From: an uncultured Roseburia sp.
Lineage (GTDB): Bacteria > Bacillota > Clostridia > Lachnospirales > Lachnospiraceae
Direction of reading: 5' to 3'
Length of the DNA: 64,000 nt
Assembly: GCA_900539115.1 (NCBI GenBank)
Contig: UQAQ01000012.1
Span: 1-64,000 of the forward strand
This document shows, one piece after another, positions 24,939-33,628 of this stretch (positions are counted from its first letter, which is position 1; every line of letters starts with the position of its first letter). Under the pieces are notes generated by a model. The model saw only the letters and a list, made by a program, of their open reading frames with translations, had not been told where the DNA came from and ran no database searches. The position numbers and the translations under genes were made by a program.

Positions 24939-26243
24939 TTATTTTGGTAATTCGACAATTTTTTCGTCTACCATCTTTTGAAGCGACATTAAAATCCCAT
25001 ATTTCCCGTGCTGCCACGTAAGACCGCCCTGGAAATACACACTATACGGCGGTTCGATCGGAGCATCCGCACTCAATTCAATAGAGGATCCCTGAATAAA
25101 GTTTCCGGCCGCCATAATAACGTCACTGTGGTATCCCGGCATGGCATACGGTTCCGGAGCCACATAACTGTCCACCGGCGATCCCGCCTGAATCCCCCGG
25201 CAGAATGCAATGATCCGCTCAGGCGAACCAAGTGCAACAGCCTGAATAATGTCATTTCTCTCCTCATCTTTTCCCGGACTTGTCTCAAAGCCAAGATTTT
25301 CGTACAGATTTGCTGCAAAAATGGCAGATTTCAATGCACTCGCCACGACCTGTGGGGCAAAAAACAGTCCCTGATAAAACGAACGGTTCACTTCCAGCGA
25401 AGCTCCGACTTCTTTTCCCAGTCCCGGTGCCGTAAGGCGGTTTGCCGCCAGTTCAATGATGTCTTTTCTTCCGACAAGATACCCACCCATCGGTGCTATG
25501 CCGCCCCCCAAATTTTTAATCAGCGAACCGACCACCAGATCTGCTCCGACATCGGATGGCTCGATCCTGTCTACAAATTCTCCGTAACAATTGTCTACCA
25601 TGCAGATCACATCCGGACGACGTTCCTTCACAAAAGAAATGATCTCTCCGATCTGTTTTACAGACAAGGTTTTTCGCATCGCATACCCTTTGGAGCGCTG
25701 GATCGTAACCAATTTGGTTCGCTCATTTAACGCTTTTTCAATGCCCGGATAATCGATCGCACTGTCTTCCAAAAGATCCACCTGTGCATACGTGATTCCA
25801 AATTCACGCAGCGATCCCGGTTCACTTTTTCCATTGATTCCAATGATTCCCTCCAAGGTATCATAAGGTTTGCCAACCGGCGATAACAGTTCATCTCCCG
25901 GTCGAAGAATGGACGAAAGTGCCAGTGTCAATGCATGGGTTCCACAAGTAATCTGCGTTCTTACCAAAGCATCTTCGGCATGAAAAATATCGGCGTACAC
26001 CTTTTCCAAGGTGTCGCGTCCACTGTCATCGTAACCATATCCTGTCGTTCCATACATATGCTCCGCACTGACGCGGTTTTTGTGAAATGCCTGCAACACT
26101 TTTAACTGGTTACACTCTGCCATCTCATCGATGATTTCAAAGCGCTCTTTGAGCGATGTACAGATCTTCTCACCATATTCAAATACAGACGCACTGATTC
26201 CCGCCTGTTCATACATCTTTTTTCGTTCTTCTGTCTCCAGCAT
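24939..26243 (-). CDS. ynbB: Methionine gamma-lyase-like PLP protein (YnbB family)
   Basis: This 434-residue protein belongs to the aluminium-resistance/YnbB family of Cys/Met-metabolism PLP enzymes. Family marks are YGTTGYGYDDSGRDTLEKVYA near residue 64, TCGTHALTLAL at about 100, and the PLP lysine in SLIKNLGGGIAPMGGY. The true reaction is not established for this family. It follows miaA, a common Firmicutes arrangement. AGGAGAA precedes the ATG. Confidence 0.88.
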   Translation of the reverse strand: MLETEERKKMYEQAGISASVFEYGEKICTSLKERFEIIDEMAECNQLKVLQAFHKNRVSAEHMYGTTGYGYDDSGRDTLEKVYADIFHAEDALVRTQITCGTHALTLALSSILRPGDELLSPVGKPYDTLEGIIGINGKSEPGSLREFGITYAQVDLLEDSAIDYPGIEKALNERTKLVTIQRSKGYAMRKTLSVKQIGEIISFVKERRPDVICMVDNCYGEFVDRIEPSDVGADLVVGSLIKNLGGGIAPMGGYLVGRKDIIELAANRLTAPGLGKEVGASLEVNRSFYQGLFFAPQVVASALKSAIFAANLYENLGFETSPGKDEERNDIIQAVALGSPERIIAFCRGIQAGSPVDSYVAPEPYAMPGYHSDVIMAAGNFIQGSSIELSADAPIEPPYSVYFQGGLTWQHGKYGILMSLQKMVDEKIVELPK

Positions 26244-26262
26244 AATGTTCTCCTTCTTTTCG

Positions 26263-27204
26263 CTATAAAATTCCCTTCTCTTTTGCCAGCTTTATGATTT
26301 CTTCCACAATGTCACTCTCCGTGGCGAACTGATCCTTATCAATCATTTGCACGTCACGTTCCCGGCGGAACCACGTAAGCTGCCGTTTGGCAAAATGTCT
26401 GGTGTCTTTTTTTATTTGTTCGATTACTTCTTCTTTGGAACAGTTTCCCTCAAAAAACGGGAACCATTCTTTGTAACCGATTGCCTGCATCGAAGTCAGT
26501 CCTTTGTCATATCCTTCCTCGTGAAGTCCGGTCACTTCCTCCGCCAGTCCCTGTTCTGCCATCTGGTCCACCCGTCGGTTAATGCGGGCATATAATTTCT
26601 TTCGATCCATCGTCAGAACAATATACAAAAAGTTATAAGGCGATTCATTCTCTCTCTGTTCTTTATTGTGCGCAGAAATAGGATTTCCTGTCTCTTCATA
26701 ATATTCAAGTGCACGTATGACCCGCTTTACATTGTTTTTATGAATGGCTTTCGCAGATTCCGGATCGACTTTTTTTAACCGCTCATGGAGTACCTCCGCC
26801 CCTTCGGTTCTGGCAATTTCTTCCAGGCTCTTGCGGTAACTGCTTCCTTCGCGTTCTTCCTGAAACTGTACATCATAAAGCAGTGCCTGAATATAAAATC
26901 CGGTCCCTCCGACAACAATCGGAATGTGTCCGTTTTGATAGATCTTTTCCAGACTTTTTTTCGCCAGCTGCTGAAATTCATATACATGAAACGACTCTTC
27001 AACCGGTAGAATATCCACCAGATGATGTGGTACTCCCTGCATTTCTTCCGGAGTGATCTTTGCCGTCCCAATGTCCATTTTTTGATATATCTGCATCGAG
27101 TCCGCCGATATGATCTCTCCGCCGATCTTTTGTGCAAGTTCGATCGATGCTTTGGTTTTCCCGACAGCGGTCGGACCGGTCAATATAATAATAGGTTTTT
27201 TCAT
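26263..27204 (-). CDS. miaA: tRNA dimethylallyltransferase
   Basis: This 313-residue enzyme transfers a dimethylallyl group to A37 of tRNAs that read UNN codons. The P-loop GPTAVGKTKASIELA is at about 9-23, followed by ISADSMQIYQKMDIGTAK and the WFRRERDVQ end motif. Its start codon overlaps the mutL stop by four bases (ATGA), so the two are translationally linked. Confidence 0.95.
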   Translation of the reverse strand: MKKPIIILTGPTAVGKTKASIELAQKIGGEIISADSMQIYQKMDIGTAKITPEEMQGVPHHLVDILPVEESFHVYEFQQLAKKSLEKIYQNGHIPIVVGGTGFYIQALLYDVQFQEEREGSSYRKSLEEIARTEGAEVLHERLKKVDPESAKAIHKNNVKRVIRALEYYEETGNPISAHNKEQRENESPYNFLYIVLTMDRKKLYARINRRVDQMAEQGLAEEVTGLHEEGYDKGLTSMQAIGYKEWFPFFEGNCSKEEVIEQIKKDTRHFAKRQLTWFRRERDVQMIDKDQFATESDIVEEIIKLAKEKGIL

Positions 27205-29039
27205 CCTGATACAATCCTCTTAAATTTCTTTTCAAATTCTTTTTTCGACATGGAGATCGTGGTCGGTCTGCCATGCGGACAGTGATACGGATCTTTTGCA
27301 TGCAGCATCTTATCGATCAGCTCATTGGCTTCGGCAAAAGAAAGCGTATGATTTCCCTTTACTGCCGCTTTGCACGAAATAGTTGCACACCGGTCTGTAA
27401 TCTTTTCAATTCGGTCTGCCATCGGATTTTCAATCAATTCATCCAAAATACCGTAAAACAGATCTTTGCTTACCAGATGCAGAAAATGTGACGGCACTGC
27501 CACAATTGCGTATTCATCTCCGCCAAATTCCTCAATCTCAAATCCAAGTTTGGAAAACGCTTCTTTGCACTTACCAAGCATTTCCTTTTCCTTGTGCGTA
27601 AGCGAAATTAATAGCGGAGTTACCAGATTCTGACTGTACACATGATTGTCCGCAAGTTCTTCCATTAACTGCTCATATAAAATCTTTTCGTGCGCCGCAT
27701 GCTGGTCTATGATCAGCATTTCCTCTCCGTATTCGATCATCCAATATGTTCCAAACACCTGACCGATCAAACGAAACTTAATACGGTCCTCTTCAGCCAG
27801 CATCTCATTTTTGAAAAAGGACTGCTGCTCATATTTTACCCGTGGCTGCTCTTCCCGTGGTGGGATCACAGGGCTGTTCACCGGCAATGGCTGTTGTTTC
27901 ATCTCATTCTTTCCATTTTCTTCCGGTTCTGTTTTTTTTGTCTCTTCCATGCGTTTTCGCTCAAACGGTTCCGGTGCCGGATTTTCAGGCGGCCCCGGAA
28001 TCTGTGCAGAAAGCGGTTTCTTTTCCTCTCTGCCCGGTGCCACTTTCGGAATCAGCGTCGCCTCATGCAGTACCTGATGAATCTCTTTCTGAAAAAGTTC
28101 AAACACTTCTTCCTGATTCATAAAGCGGACTTCCATCTTCGTCGGATGCACATTGACATCCAAAAAAGCACTGTCAATCGTCAAAAATAATACCACGAAC
28201 GGAAAGCGGTTTGTCATCGTAAATCCCTCGTACGCAGTCTCAATTGCTTTCGTGACGATCGGACTTTTGATATACCGGCCATTGATATAATAATACATAA
28301 AGGTTCTTGTTCCTCTGGAAATCTCCGGCTTTCCTACAAATCCTTCCAATTTCATCCCATCTTTTTCTACGCAGACCGGCAAGATTGCTTTTGTGATATC
28401 CGAACCAAACTGCTGGTAAATATTGTCTTTCACATTGCCGTTTCCCGAAGTCTGTATCTTCGTTTTCCCATCCCAGATAAAGCGGAAACGGATTTCCGGA
28501 TGCGACAATGTAAAATGAAGCATCACTTCACTGATATAGCCGCCTTCTGTCGTTTTTGTTTTCAAAAATTTGGCTCGGACCGGTGTATTGTAAAACAAAT
28601 TTCTTATCAAAAAGGTGGAGCCATCCGGGCATCCCACTTCTTCGTTTGCCACCTCTTTGCCACCATGAATCTCATAGCGGCATCCGATCAGATCCTCTTC
28701 GCGTTTTGTGATCAATTCCACCTGCGCCACAGCCGCTACACTAGAAAGAGCCTCCCCACGAAATCCCAGACTGTGAATCGTAAGAAGGTCTTCTATATTT
28801 TTTATTTTGCTTGTCGCGTGGCGGGTAAATGCCATGGGAATTTCTTCTCTGGCAATCCCGCATCCATTATCTGTAATTCGTATAAAGGAAATGCCACCCT
28901 CCTTGATTTCGACCGTGATGGCATTCGCCCCTGCATCAATTGCATTTTCCACAAGTTCTTTTACAACGGCAGCAGGGCGCTCTACAACTTCCCCTGCCGC
29001 GATCTTATCGATCGTAGATGGATCCAAAAGCTGTATCAT
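27201..29039 (-). CDS. mutL: DNA mismatch repair protein MutL
   Basis: This 612-residue protein has the GHKL ATPase motifs ENAIDAGANAI, DNGCGI and SLGFRGEAL near the N-terminus. A low-complexity linker covers about 335-420. The C-terminal dimer domain contains DQHAAHEKILYE, which fits the metal-dependent endonuclease motif DQHA(x2)E(x4)E of MutL proteins in bacteria lacking MutH. It lies 13 bases downstream of mutS. Confidence 0.96.
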   Translation of the reverse strand: MIQLLDPSTIDKIAAGEVVERPAAVVKELVENAIDAGANAITVEIKEGGISFIRITDNGCGIAREEIPMAFTRHATSKIKNIEDLLTIHSLGFRGEALSSVAAVAQVELITKREEDLIGCRYEIHGGKEVANEEVGCPDGSTFLIRNLFYNTPVRAKFLKTKTTEGGYISEVMLHFTLSHPEIRFRFIWDGKTKIQTSGNGNVKDNIYQQFGSDITKAILPVCVEKDGMKLEGFVGKPEISRGTRTFMYYYINGRYIKSPIVTKAIETAYEGFTMTNRFPFVVLFLTIDSAFLDVNVHPTKMEVRFMNQEEVFELFQKEIHQVLHEATLIPKVAPGREEKKPLSAQIPGPPENPAPEPFERKRMEETKKTEPEENGKNEMKQQPLPVNSPVIPPREEQPRVKYEQQSFFKNEMLAEEDRIKFRLIGQVFGTYWMIEYGEEMLIIDQHAAHEKILYEQLMEELADNHVYSQNLVTPLLISLTHKEKEMLGKCKEAFSKLGFEIEEFGGDEYAIVAVPSHFLHLVSKDLFYGILDELIENPMADRIEKITDRCATISCKAAVKGNHTLSFAEANELIDKMLHAKDPYHCPHGRPTTISMSKKEFEKKFKRIVSG

Positions 29040-29052
29040 CCAATCACACTCC

Positions 29053-31704
29053 TTACCATTTATCTTTTAATTCGTTCTGCCATTTATATACCAGATTCAT
29101 CGCATCCATCGGTGTCACACGGGAAAGGTCAATATCCCGCAATTCAAATAAAATATCCTCCGAATGGAATGTCGTCACCGTATCAAAGATAGAAAGCTGA
29201 TTCATCCCGGAAGATGCCTTTTTCTCCGGCACCTGCCCCTGCTCCTGTTTCTCCGGAATACGGATCACCGACAAACTATCTCCGCCTTCGAGTTCTTCCG
29301 CAATTTCTCTGGCACGGACCAGCACACTTTCCGGCACACCGGCAAGTTTTGCCACCTGAATACCGTAACTTTTATCAGCACCGCCTTTTACGATTTTTCG
29401 CAGAAATACAATATCTTCCCCATCTTCTTTTACGGCAATACAGTAGTTCTGAACACCTTCCAGCTTTCCTTCGAGTTCCGTAAGTTCATGATAATGGGTT
29501 GCAAATAATGTCTTCGCCCCAATATTCTTTTTATCTACAATATGTTCTACCACTGCCCACGCAATGCTGAGTCCATCAAACGTAGACGTTCCTCGCCCAA
29601 TCTCATCTAAAATGATCAAACTGTCCTTCGTTGCATTATGTAAAATATTGGCAACTTCTGTCATTTCTACCATAAAGGTACTTTGTCCGCTTGCCAAATC
29701 ATCGGATGCGCCCACACGGGTAAAAATACGGTCTACCACAGAAAGGTCCGCCGACGCAGCCGGAACAAAACATCCAATCTGTGCCATCAATGTGATCAGC
29801 GCTGTCTGACGCATATAGGTGGATTTTCCTGCCATATTCGGTCCTGTGATGATAACAACGCGGTGAGAATCCTCATCGAGATAGGTCCCATTTGAAATAA
29901 ACATATCGTGGTCAATCATCTGTTCAATGACCGGATGACGTCCTTCTTTGATATTGATAATTCCTTCCTCATTAAAGGTCGGACGCACATAATTATTCTT
30001 TTCCGACACGAGCGCAAGACTTGCCATCATGTCTAACATTGCAATCGCTTTCGCGGTACGCTGGATACGATTAACCTGCGTAAAAACATGGTCTCGTATA
30101 TTGCAAAATAACTGGTATTCCAGATTATACAATTTATCTTCTGCTCCAAGGACGACATCTTCCAGCTCTTTTAATTTCTCCGTCGTATAACGTTCTGAAT
30201 TTGCAAGTGTCTGCTTGCGCACCCAGTCCGCCGGCACAAGATCTTTATAGGAATTTGTCACATCCAGATAATAGCCAAATACACGATTGTATTTCACTTT
30301 CAGATTTTTTATTCCTGTCTTTTCCCGCTCTTCGGCCTCCAGCTGGAGAAGCCAGTCTTTTCCCTCGGATTTGGCTTTGCGGAGTTTGTCCACCTGCTCA
30401 TCATAACCATCACGGATAATCCCTCCGTCGTGCATAGCAAGCGGCGGTTCTTCTGTGATCGCATCGGTAACCAGTTTGCAAATATCCTCTAAGGGGTCTA
30501 ATTCGTCTAAAATTTCCGCAAATAACCGACTTTTAAAATTCGAACACAAAAAGCGGATCGGTGGCAGCATCTCCAACGAACTTTTTAACGCAATAAAATC
30601 TCTTGGGTTCGCTGACTTATAACTGATCTTACTAAGCAGTCTCTCAAGATCGTAGATCGGATTCAGATATTCTCTGAGTTCCTCCCGCGTGATCATATTT
30701 GCATTTAATTCATCAATCGCATCAAAGCGTTTTAAAATCTCTTCTTTTTGAATAAACGGCTGTTCCAGCGTACTGCGGAGTTTTCGTGCTCCCATCGCTG
30801 TCCGTGTCCGGTCAAGAACCCACAAAAGCGAGCCTCTTTTTTTCTTTTCCCGAAGTGTCTCTACAAGTTCCAGATTTCGGCGGGTATTACGGTCTAACAG
30901 CATATATTTTCCCACTTTATACGGAATTAATTCCAAAATATGGGCAAGTGAAGTCTTCTGCGTTTCTTCAAGGTACTCCATAACCGCACCTGCCGCCGTA
31001 ATTCCTACCGAATAATCTGCCAATCCCAGTCCATCCAGTGTTTGAACAGAAAAGTGACGGCACAGTGATTTTTTACAGCATTCTTCATCAAAATAATGAG
31101 GAGCAAGCGACGAAATCGAAATTCCAAGTCTCTCTTTCAAATCTTCAATATCGACTCCACTAATATAAAAAGACTCATTGCAAATGAGTTCACTTGGCAT
31201 AAATTTATTGATTTCATCGAGAAGTTTTCCCAAACTGTCTACTTCAGTCAGACGATACTCTCCGGTCGTCACATCTACAACAGAAATTCCAAACAGATCA
31301 TCCATCGCAACAACGCCCATCAGATAATTGTTCTTGGATTCATCCAACGCTTCCAGATTACAGTTGGTTCCCGGTGTGACGATCCGCACAACTTCTCTTT
31401 TCACAAGTCCCTTTGCCAATTTCGGGTCTTCCACCTGTTCGCATATTGCCACTTTATATCCTTTGGAAACCAGGCGGGTAATATATCCTTCTGCAGAATG
31501 AAAGGGGACACCACACATGGGTGCCCTTTCTTTCAATCCGCAACTCTTTCCGGTAAGAGTTAATTCCAATTCTTTTGATGCACATTTCGCATCTTCAAAA
31601 AACATTTCATAGAAATCACCCAGACGGTAAAACAGGATACAATCTTTGTACTCATTCTTTGTCTCAAGATACTTCTGCATCATTGGGGTAAGCTGTTCTT
31701 CCAT
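29053..31704 (-). CDS. mutS: DNA mismatch recognition protein MutS
   Basis: This 883-residue protein is full length. The mismatch-binding Phe lies in GDFYEMFFEDA at about 36, and the connector, lever and clamp domains follow. The ATPase carries GPNMAGKSTYMRQ, the Walker B LIILDEIGRGTSTFDG and ATHYHELTELE. It begins the mutS-mutL-miaA-ynbB run, 15 bases after the SH3 membrane protein gene. Confidence 0.97.
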   Translation of the reverse strand: MEEQLTPMMQKYLETKNEYKDCILFYRLGDFYEMFFEDAKCASKELELTLTGKSCGLKERAPMCGVPFHSAEGYITRLVSKGYKVAICEQVEDPKLAKGLVKREVVRIVTPGTNCNLEALDESKNNYLMGVVAMDDLFGISVVDVTTGEYRLTEVDSLGKLLDEINKFMPSELICNESFYISGVDIEDLKERLGISISSLAPHYFDEECCKKSLCRHFSVQTLDGLGLADYSVGITAAGAVMEYLEETQKTSLAHILELIPYKVGKYMLLDRNTRRNLELVETLREKKKRGSLLWVLDRTRTAMGARKLRSTLEQPFIQKEEILKRFDAIDELNANMITREELREYLNPIYDLERLLSKISYKSANPRDFIALKSSLEMLPPIRFLCSNFKSRLFAEILDELDPLEDICKLVTDAITEEPPLAMHDGGIIRDGYDEQVDKLRKAKSEGKDWLLQLEAEEREKTGIKNLKVKYNRVFGYYLDVTNSYKDLVPADWVRKQTLANSERYTTEKLKELEDVVLGAEDKLYNLEYQLFCNIRDHVFTQVNRIQRTAKAIAMLDMMASLALVSEKNNYVRPTFNEEGIINIKEGRHPVIEQMIDHDMFISNGTYLDEDSHRVVIITGPNMAGKSTYMRQTALITLMAQIGCFVPAASADLSVVDRIFTRVGASDDLASGQSTFMVEMTEVANILHNATKDSLIILDEIGRGTSTFDGLSIAWAVVEHIVDKKNIGAKTLFATHYHELTELEGKLEGVQNYCIAVKEDGEDIVFLRKIVKGGADKSYGIQVAKLAGVPESVLVRAREIAEELEGGDSLSVIRIPEKQEQGQVPEKKASSGMNQLSIFDTVTTFHSEDILFELRDIDLSRVTPMDAMNLVYKWQNELKDKW

Positions 31705-31719
31705 TGGTCGTCTCCTTTT

Positions 31720-32541
31720 TTAGCCTTCCTGTGCGGAAGTCTGATCCGGTGTTTTTTCCGGTTCCGGTGTTTTTTCCGGTTCCGGTGCCTTCGTTGGTTC
31801 CGGTGCCTTTGTCGGCTCCGGTGCCTTTGTCGGCTCCGGCACTTTCGTAGGTTCCGGTGCTACGGTCTCCAGCGGCGCCTGGGTTGCCTGCGGCGTATGC
31901 GATGGACTATGAGTCGCAGGAGTTCTTGTCGCTTTTGGTTTCTTTGTCGCTTTCGGACGCTTTGTCGGTTTTGGAGTCGCTGTAGCCTTCGGTGCAGAAG
32001 TTGTTCTAGGTGCCGGTGTCGCAGTCGGTTCTTCTGCCGGTTTCTTCGTACTCAGATAAATCGTACTGACATACCCCTGAGTCCCATTTATTTCCACTTT
32101 GGTCCACTCTTTTCCATATTCAATGATCGTAACTTTATCCCCTGTCTGAAGTTTGGTAATCACGTCTGCCGTCAACGCCGCCTCACTTCGAAGATTAACA
32201 ATAGTCGTCGCATAGGCTACCTTTGCATCTTTCAGATTATCATCCACATCTTCCTCATCATCCTGAAAATCTTCCTCATTTCCATTAATGATGGCAGAAT
32301 CATACGGTGCCGGTGTCTCCTCTGCGTCTACAGCCTGTTCTGTTACAACAGCCGGTTTCTCTTCAAGATCTCCGCTGTCTACTACCTTCTTTCCAAAGAA
32401 AAACGTCTTTCCTACAAAAAACAGTCCGATCACGAGAGCAATTCCTATGATACCAGACCATATCGCCATAATAAACTCAAATCGAGTTTTCTTATCCTTT
32501 TTCAATTTATCGAAAAAATTCGTTCCTTTACCTTCACTCAT
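31720..32541 (-). CDS. Membrane-anchored SH3 protein with Pro/Glu/Thr/Lys repeats
   Basis: This 273-residue protein is not a known named gene. A charged cytoplasmic start is followed by a membrane segment at about 24-46. A short acidic linker comes next, then a bacterial SH3 (SH3b) domain at about 107-165 (IVNLRSEAALTADVITKLQTG then GTQGYVSTIYL). The rest is a Thr/Pro/Lys-rich tail ending in about seven copies of a six-residue unit like EPTKAP. The SH3b domain probably sits in the wall. It shares the mutS run but has its own strong promoter, divergent from lexA. The ATG at 32541 has GGAG ten bases upstream, while the ATG at 32550 is too close. Confidence 0.82.
   Translation of the reverse strand: MSEGKGTNFFDKLKKDKKTRFEFIMAIWSGIIGIALVIGLFFVGKTFFFGKKVVDSGDLEEKPAVVTEQAVDAEETPAPYDSAIINGNEEDFQDDEEDVDDNLKDAKVAYATTIVNLRSEAALTADVITKLQTGDKVTIIEYGKEWTKVEINGTQGYVSTIYLSTKKPAEEPTATPAPRTTSAPKATATPKPTKRPKATKKPKATRTPATHSPSHTPQATQAPLETVAPEPTKVPEPTKAPEPTKAPEPTKAPEPEKTPEPEKTPDQTSAQEG
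31747..31863 (-). repeat. 18-base tandem repeats in the SH3 protein gene
   Basis: About six imperfect copies of an 18-base unit encode the EPTKAP/EPEKTP repeats at the protein's C-terminus. Copies such as GGCTCCGGTGCCTTTGTC are nearly identical at the DNA level, so repeat number could vary between strains. Confidence 0.75.
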
Positions 32542-32588
32542 TTTTCTCATTCTCCTTACGCATTATGTTCAAAAGTACTACCTTTCTA

Positions 32589-32617
32589 ATTATAACCATA
32601 GAATAAAAATTTGTCCA
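32589..32617 (-). promoter_or_regulatory. Promoter of the SH3 protein-mutS run
   Basis: On the minus strand TGGACA, a 17-base spacer and TATAAT lie about 48 bases before the SH3 gene start, divergent from the lexA promoter. Confidence 0.7.
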
Positions 32618-32646
32618 CATAAAATTTAAAGAATTTTGTTTTTATC

Positions 32647-32660
32647 AGAACAAACGTTTG
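32647..32660 (+). promoter_or_regulatory. LexA box 1 at lexA
   Basis: AGAACAAACGTTTG matches the LexA consensus at 13 of 14 positions and overlaps the -35 element of the lexA promoter, consistent with self-repression. Confidence 0.8.
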
Positions 32661-32686
32661 ACATTTACTTCAAACTATGTTACTAT
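32658..32686 (+). promoter_or_regulatory. lexA promoter
   Basis: TTGACA, a 17-base spacer and TACTAT lie 60 bases before the lexA start, flanked by the two LexA boxes. Confidence 0.8.
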
Positions 32687-32691
32687 AAATA

Positions 32692-32705
32692 CAAACAATT
32701 GTTTG
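32692..32705 (+). promoter_or_regulatory. LexA box 2 at lexA
   Basis: CAAACAATTGTTTG is a perfect 14-base palindrome with the LexA spacing (CAAAC, four bases, GTTTG). It lies around the expected transcription start. Confidence 0.7.
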
Positions 32706-32746
32706 CATTTATCATTCAGCATGATAGGAAAGGAAGGACAAATACT

Positions 32747-33361
32747 ATGGGAAATGGTCGTATTTCTGCAAAACAAAGTGAAATTCTTGAATATATTAAG
32801 GAAGAAATTTTAAACAAAGGCTACCCCCCGGCGGTTCGTGAAATCTGCAATGCGGTGCATTTAAAATCCACTTCTTCCGTTCATTCCCATCTGGAAACAC
32901 TGGAAAAGAATGGATATATTCGAAGAGACCCTACTAAACCAAGAGCAATCGAGATTGTAGATGACAACTTCAATATCACACGAAAAGAAATGAGAAATAT
33001 TCCGATCATTGGCGACGTCGCAGCCGGCCAGCCAATCTTTGCCGAGCAAAACATCAGCGGATATTTTCCTATTCTGGCAGATGAACTGCCTAGTGGAAAT
33101 TTATTTATGCTCAATGTACGCGGCGAAAGTATGATCAATATCGGCATTCATGACGGCGACAAAGTCATCGTCCGCGAGGCCTCCACCGCTAAAAACGGCG
33201 ATATCGTTGTCGCCCTTGTCGACGACTCCGCCACCGTAAAAACCTACTACAAAGAAGACGGCCGCTACCGTCTCCAGCCGGAAAACGATACCATGGATCC
33301 TATCTACGTAGACCACGTACAAATCCTCGGTATTGTCATCGGATTATTCCGTTTGTACTAA
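32747..33361 (+). CDS. lexA: SOS repressor LexA
   Basis: This 204-residue protein has a winged-helix DNA-binding domain (about 1-70, with YPPAVREICNAVHLKSTSSV) and an S24 autoprotease domain. The cleavage site is Ala93-Gly94 in DVAAGQP, the nucleophile Ser128 lies in RGESM, and Lys165 in SATVKTYY is the base. RecA filaments trigger self-cleavage and open the SOS genes. The ATG at 32747 follows AGGAAGG and gives the standard length. Longer in-frame starts run through the promoter and were rejected. Two operators upstream indicate autoregulation. Confidence 0.97.
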   Translation: MGNGRISAKQSEILEYIKEEILNKGYPPAVREICNAVHLKSTSSVHSHLETLEKNGYIRRDPTKPRAIEIVDDNFNITRKEMRNIPIIGDVAAGQPIFAEQNISGYFPILADELPSGNLFMLNVRGESMINIGIHDGDKVIVREASTAKNGDIVVALVDDSATVKTYYKEDGRYRLQPENDTMDPIYVDHVQILGIVIGLFRLY

Positions 33362-33463
33362 TAGGTAATATTAAACCAATTACTGATTATACCTTTATGA
33401 TATTTTCACTGGAATAATGGTATACCATATAATAACTAATGCTATTTTGTTATGGTGCTAATT

Positions 33464-33604
33464 AAAAATAAGGCCATTGTTTCACAATAAGGGATTTAGA
33501 ATCCCGTCGGTGCATAGAGGGCGTATTGCTGTCCTCATGCACCGCTACGTGGATTCTTCTAAGCGAGAGCGGTCCCGCAATGTGAAACAATGGTCTTATT
33601 TTTA
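33464..33604. repeat. Nested inverted-repeat structure between lexA and polC
   Basis: A 23-base arm at 33464-33486 pairs with 33581-33603 with a single G-T wobble. Inside it, AGAATCC (33498-33504) can pair with GGATTCT (33551-33557). Alternatively GGGATT (33491-33496) folds on AATCCC (33500-33505). A central hairpin joins GGTGCAT-A-GAGG (33509-33520) to CCTCATGCACC (33533-33543), and GC-GAGA-GC (33563-33570) forms a GNRA-type loop. T-rich tracts flank both ends. It may act as a two-way terminator for convergent lexA and polC, or be a structured RNA or a small mobile repeat. The remaining bases of the lexA-polC gap (33362-33463 and 33605-33628) hold nothing else I recognise beyond a 12-base palindrome at 33417-33428. 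Confidence 0.75.
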
Positions 33605-33628
33605 TTATAAACATCATAGCAAAATACA

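Noticed and set aside
33417..33428. Perfect 12-base palindrome ATGGTATACCAT downstream of lexA, similar to GGTATAC copies near the recombinase gene
   Set aside because: Short AT-rich palindromes are common by chance, and no regulator can be named.
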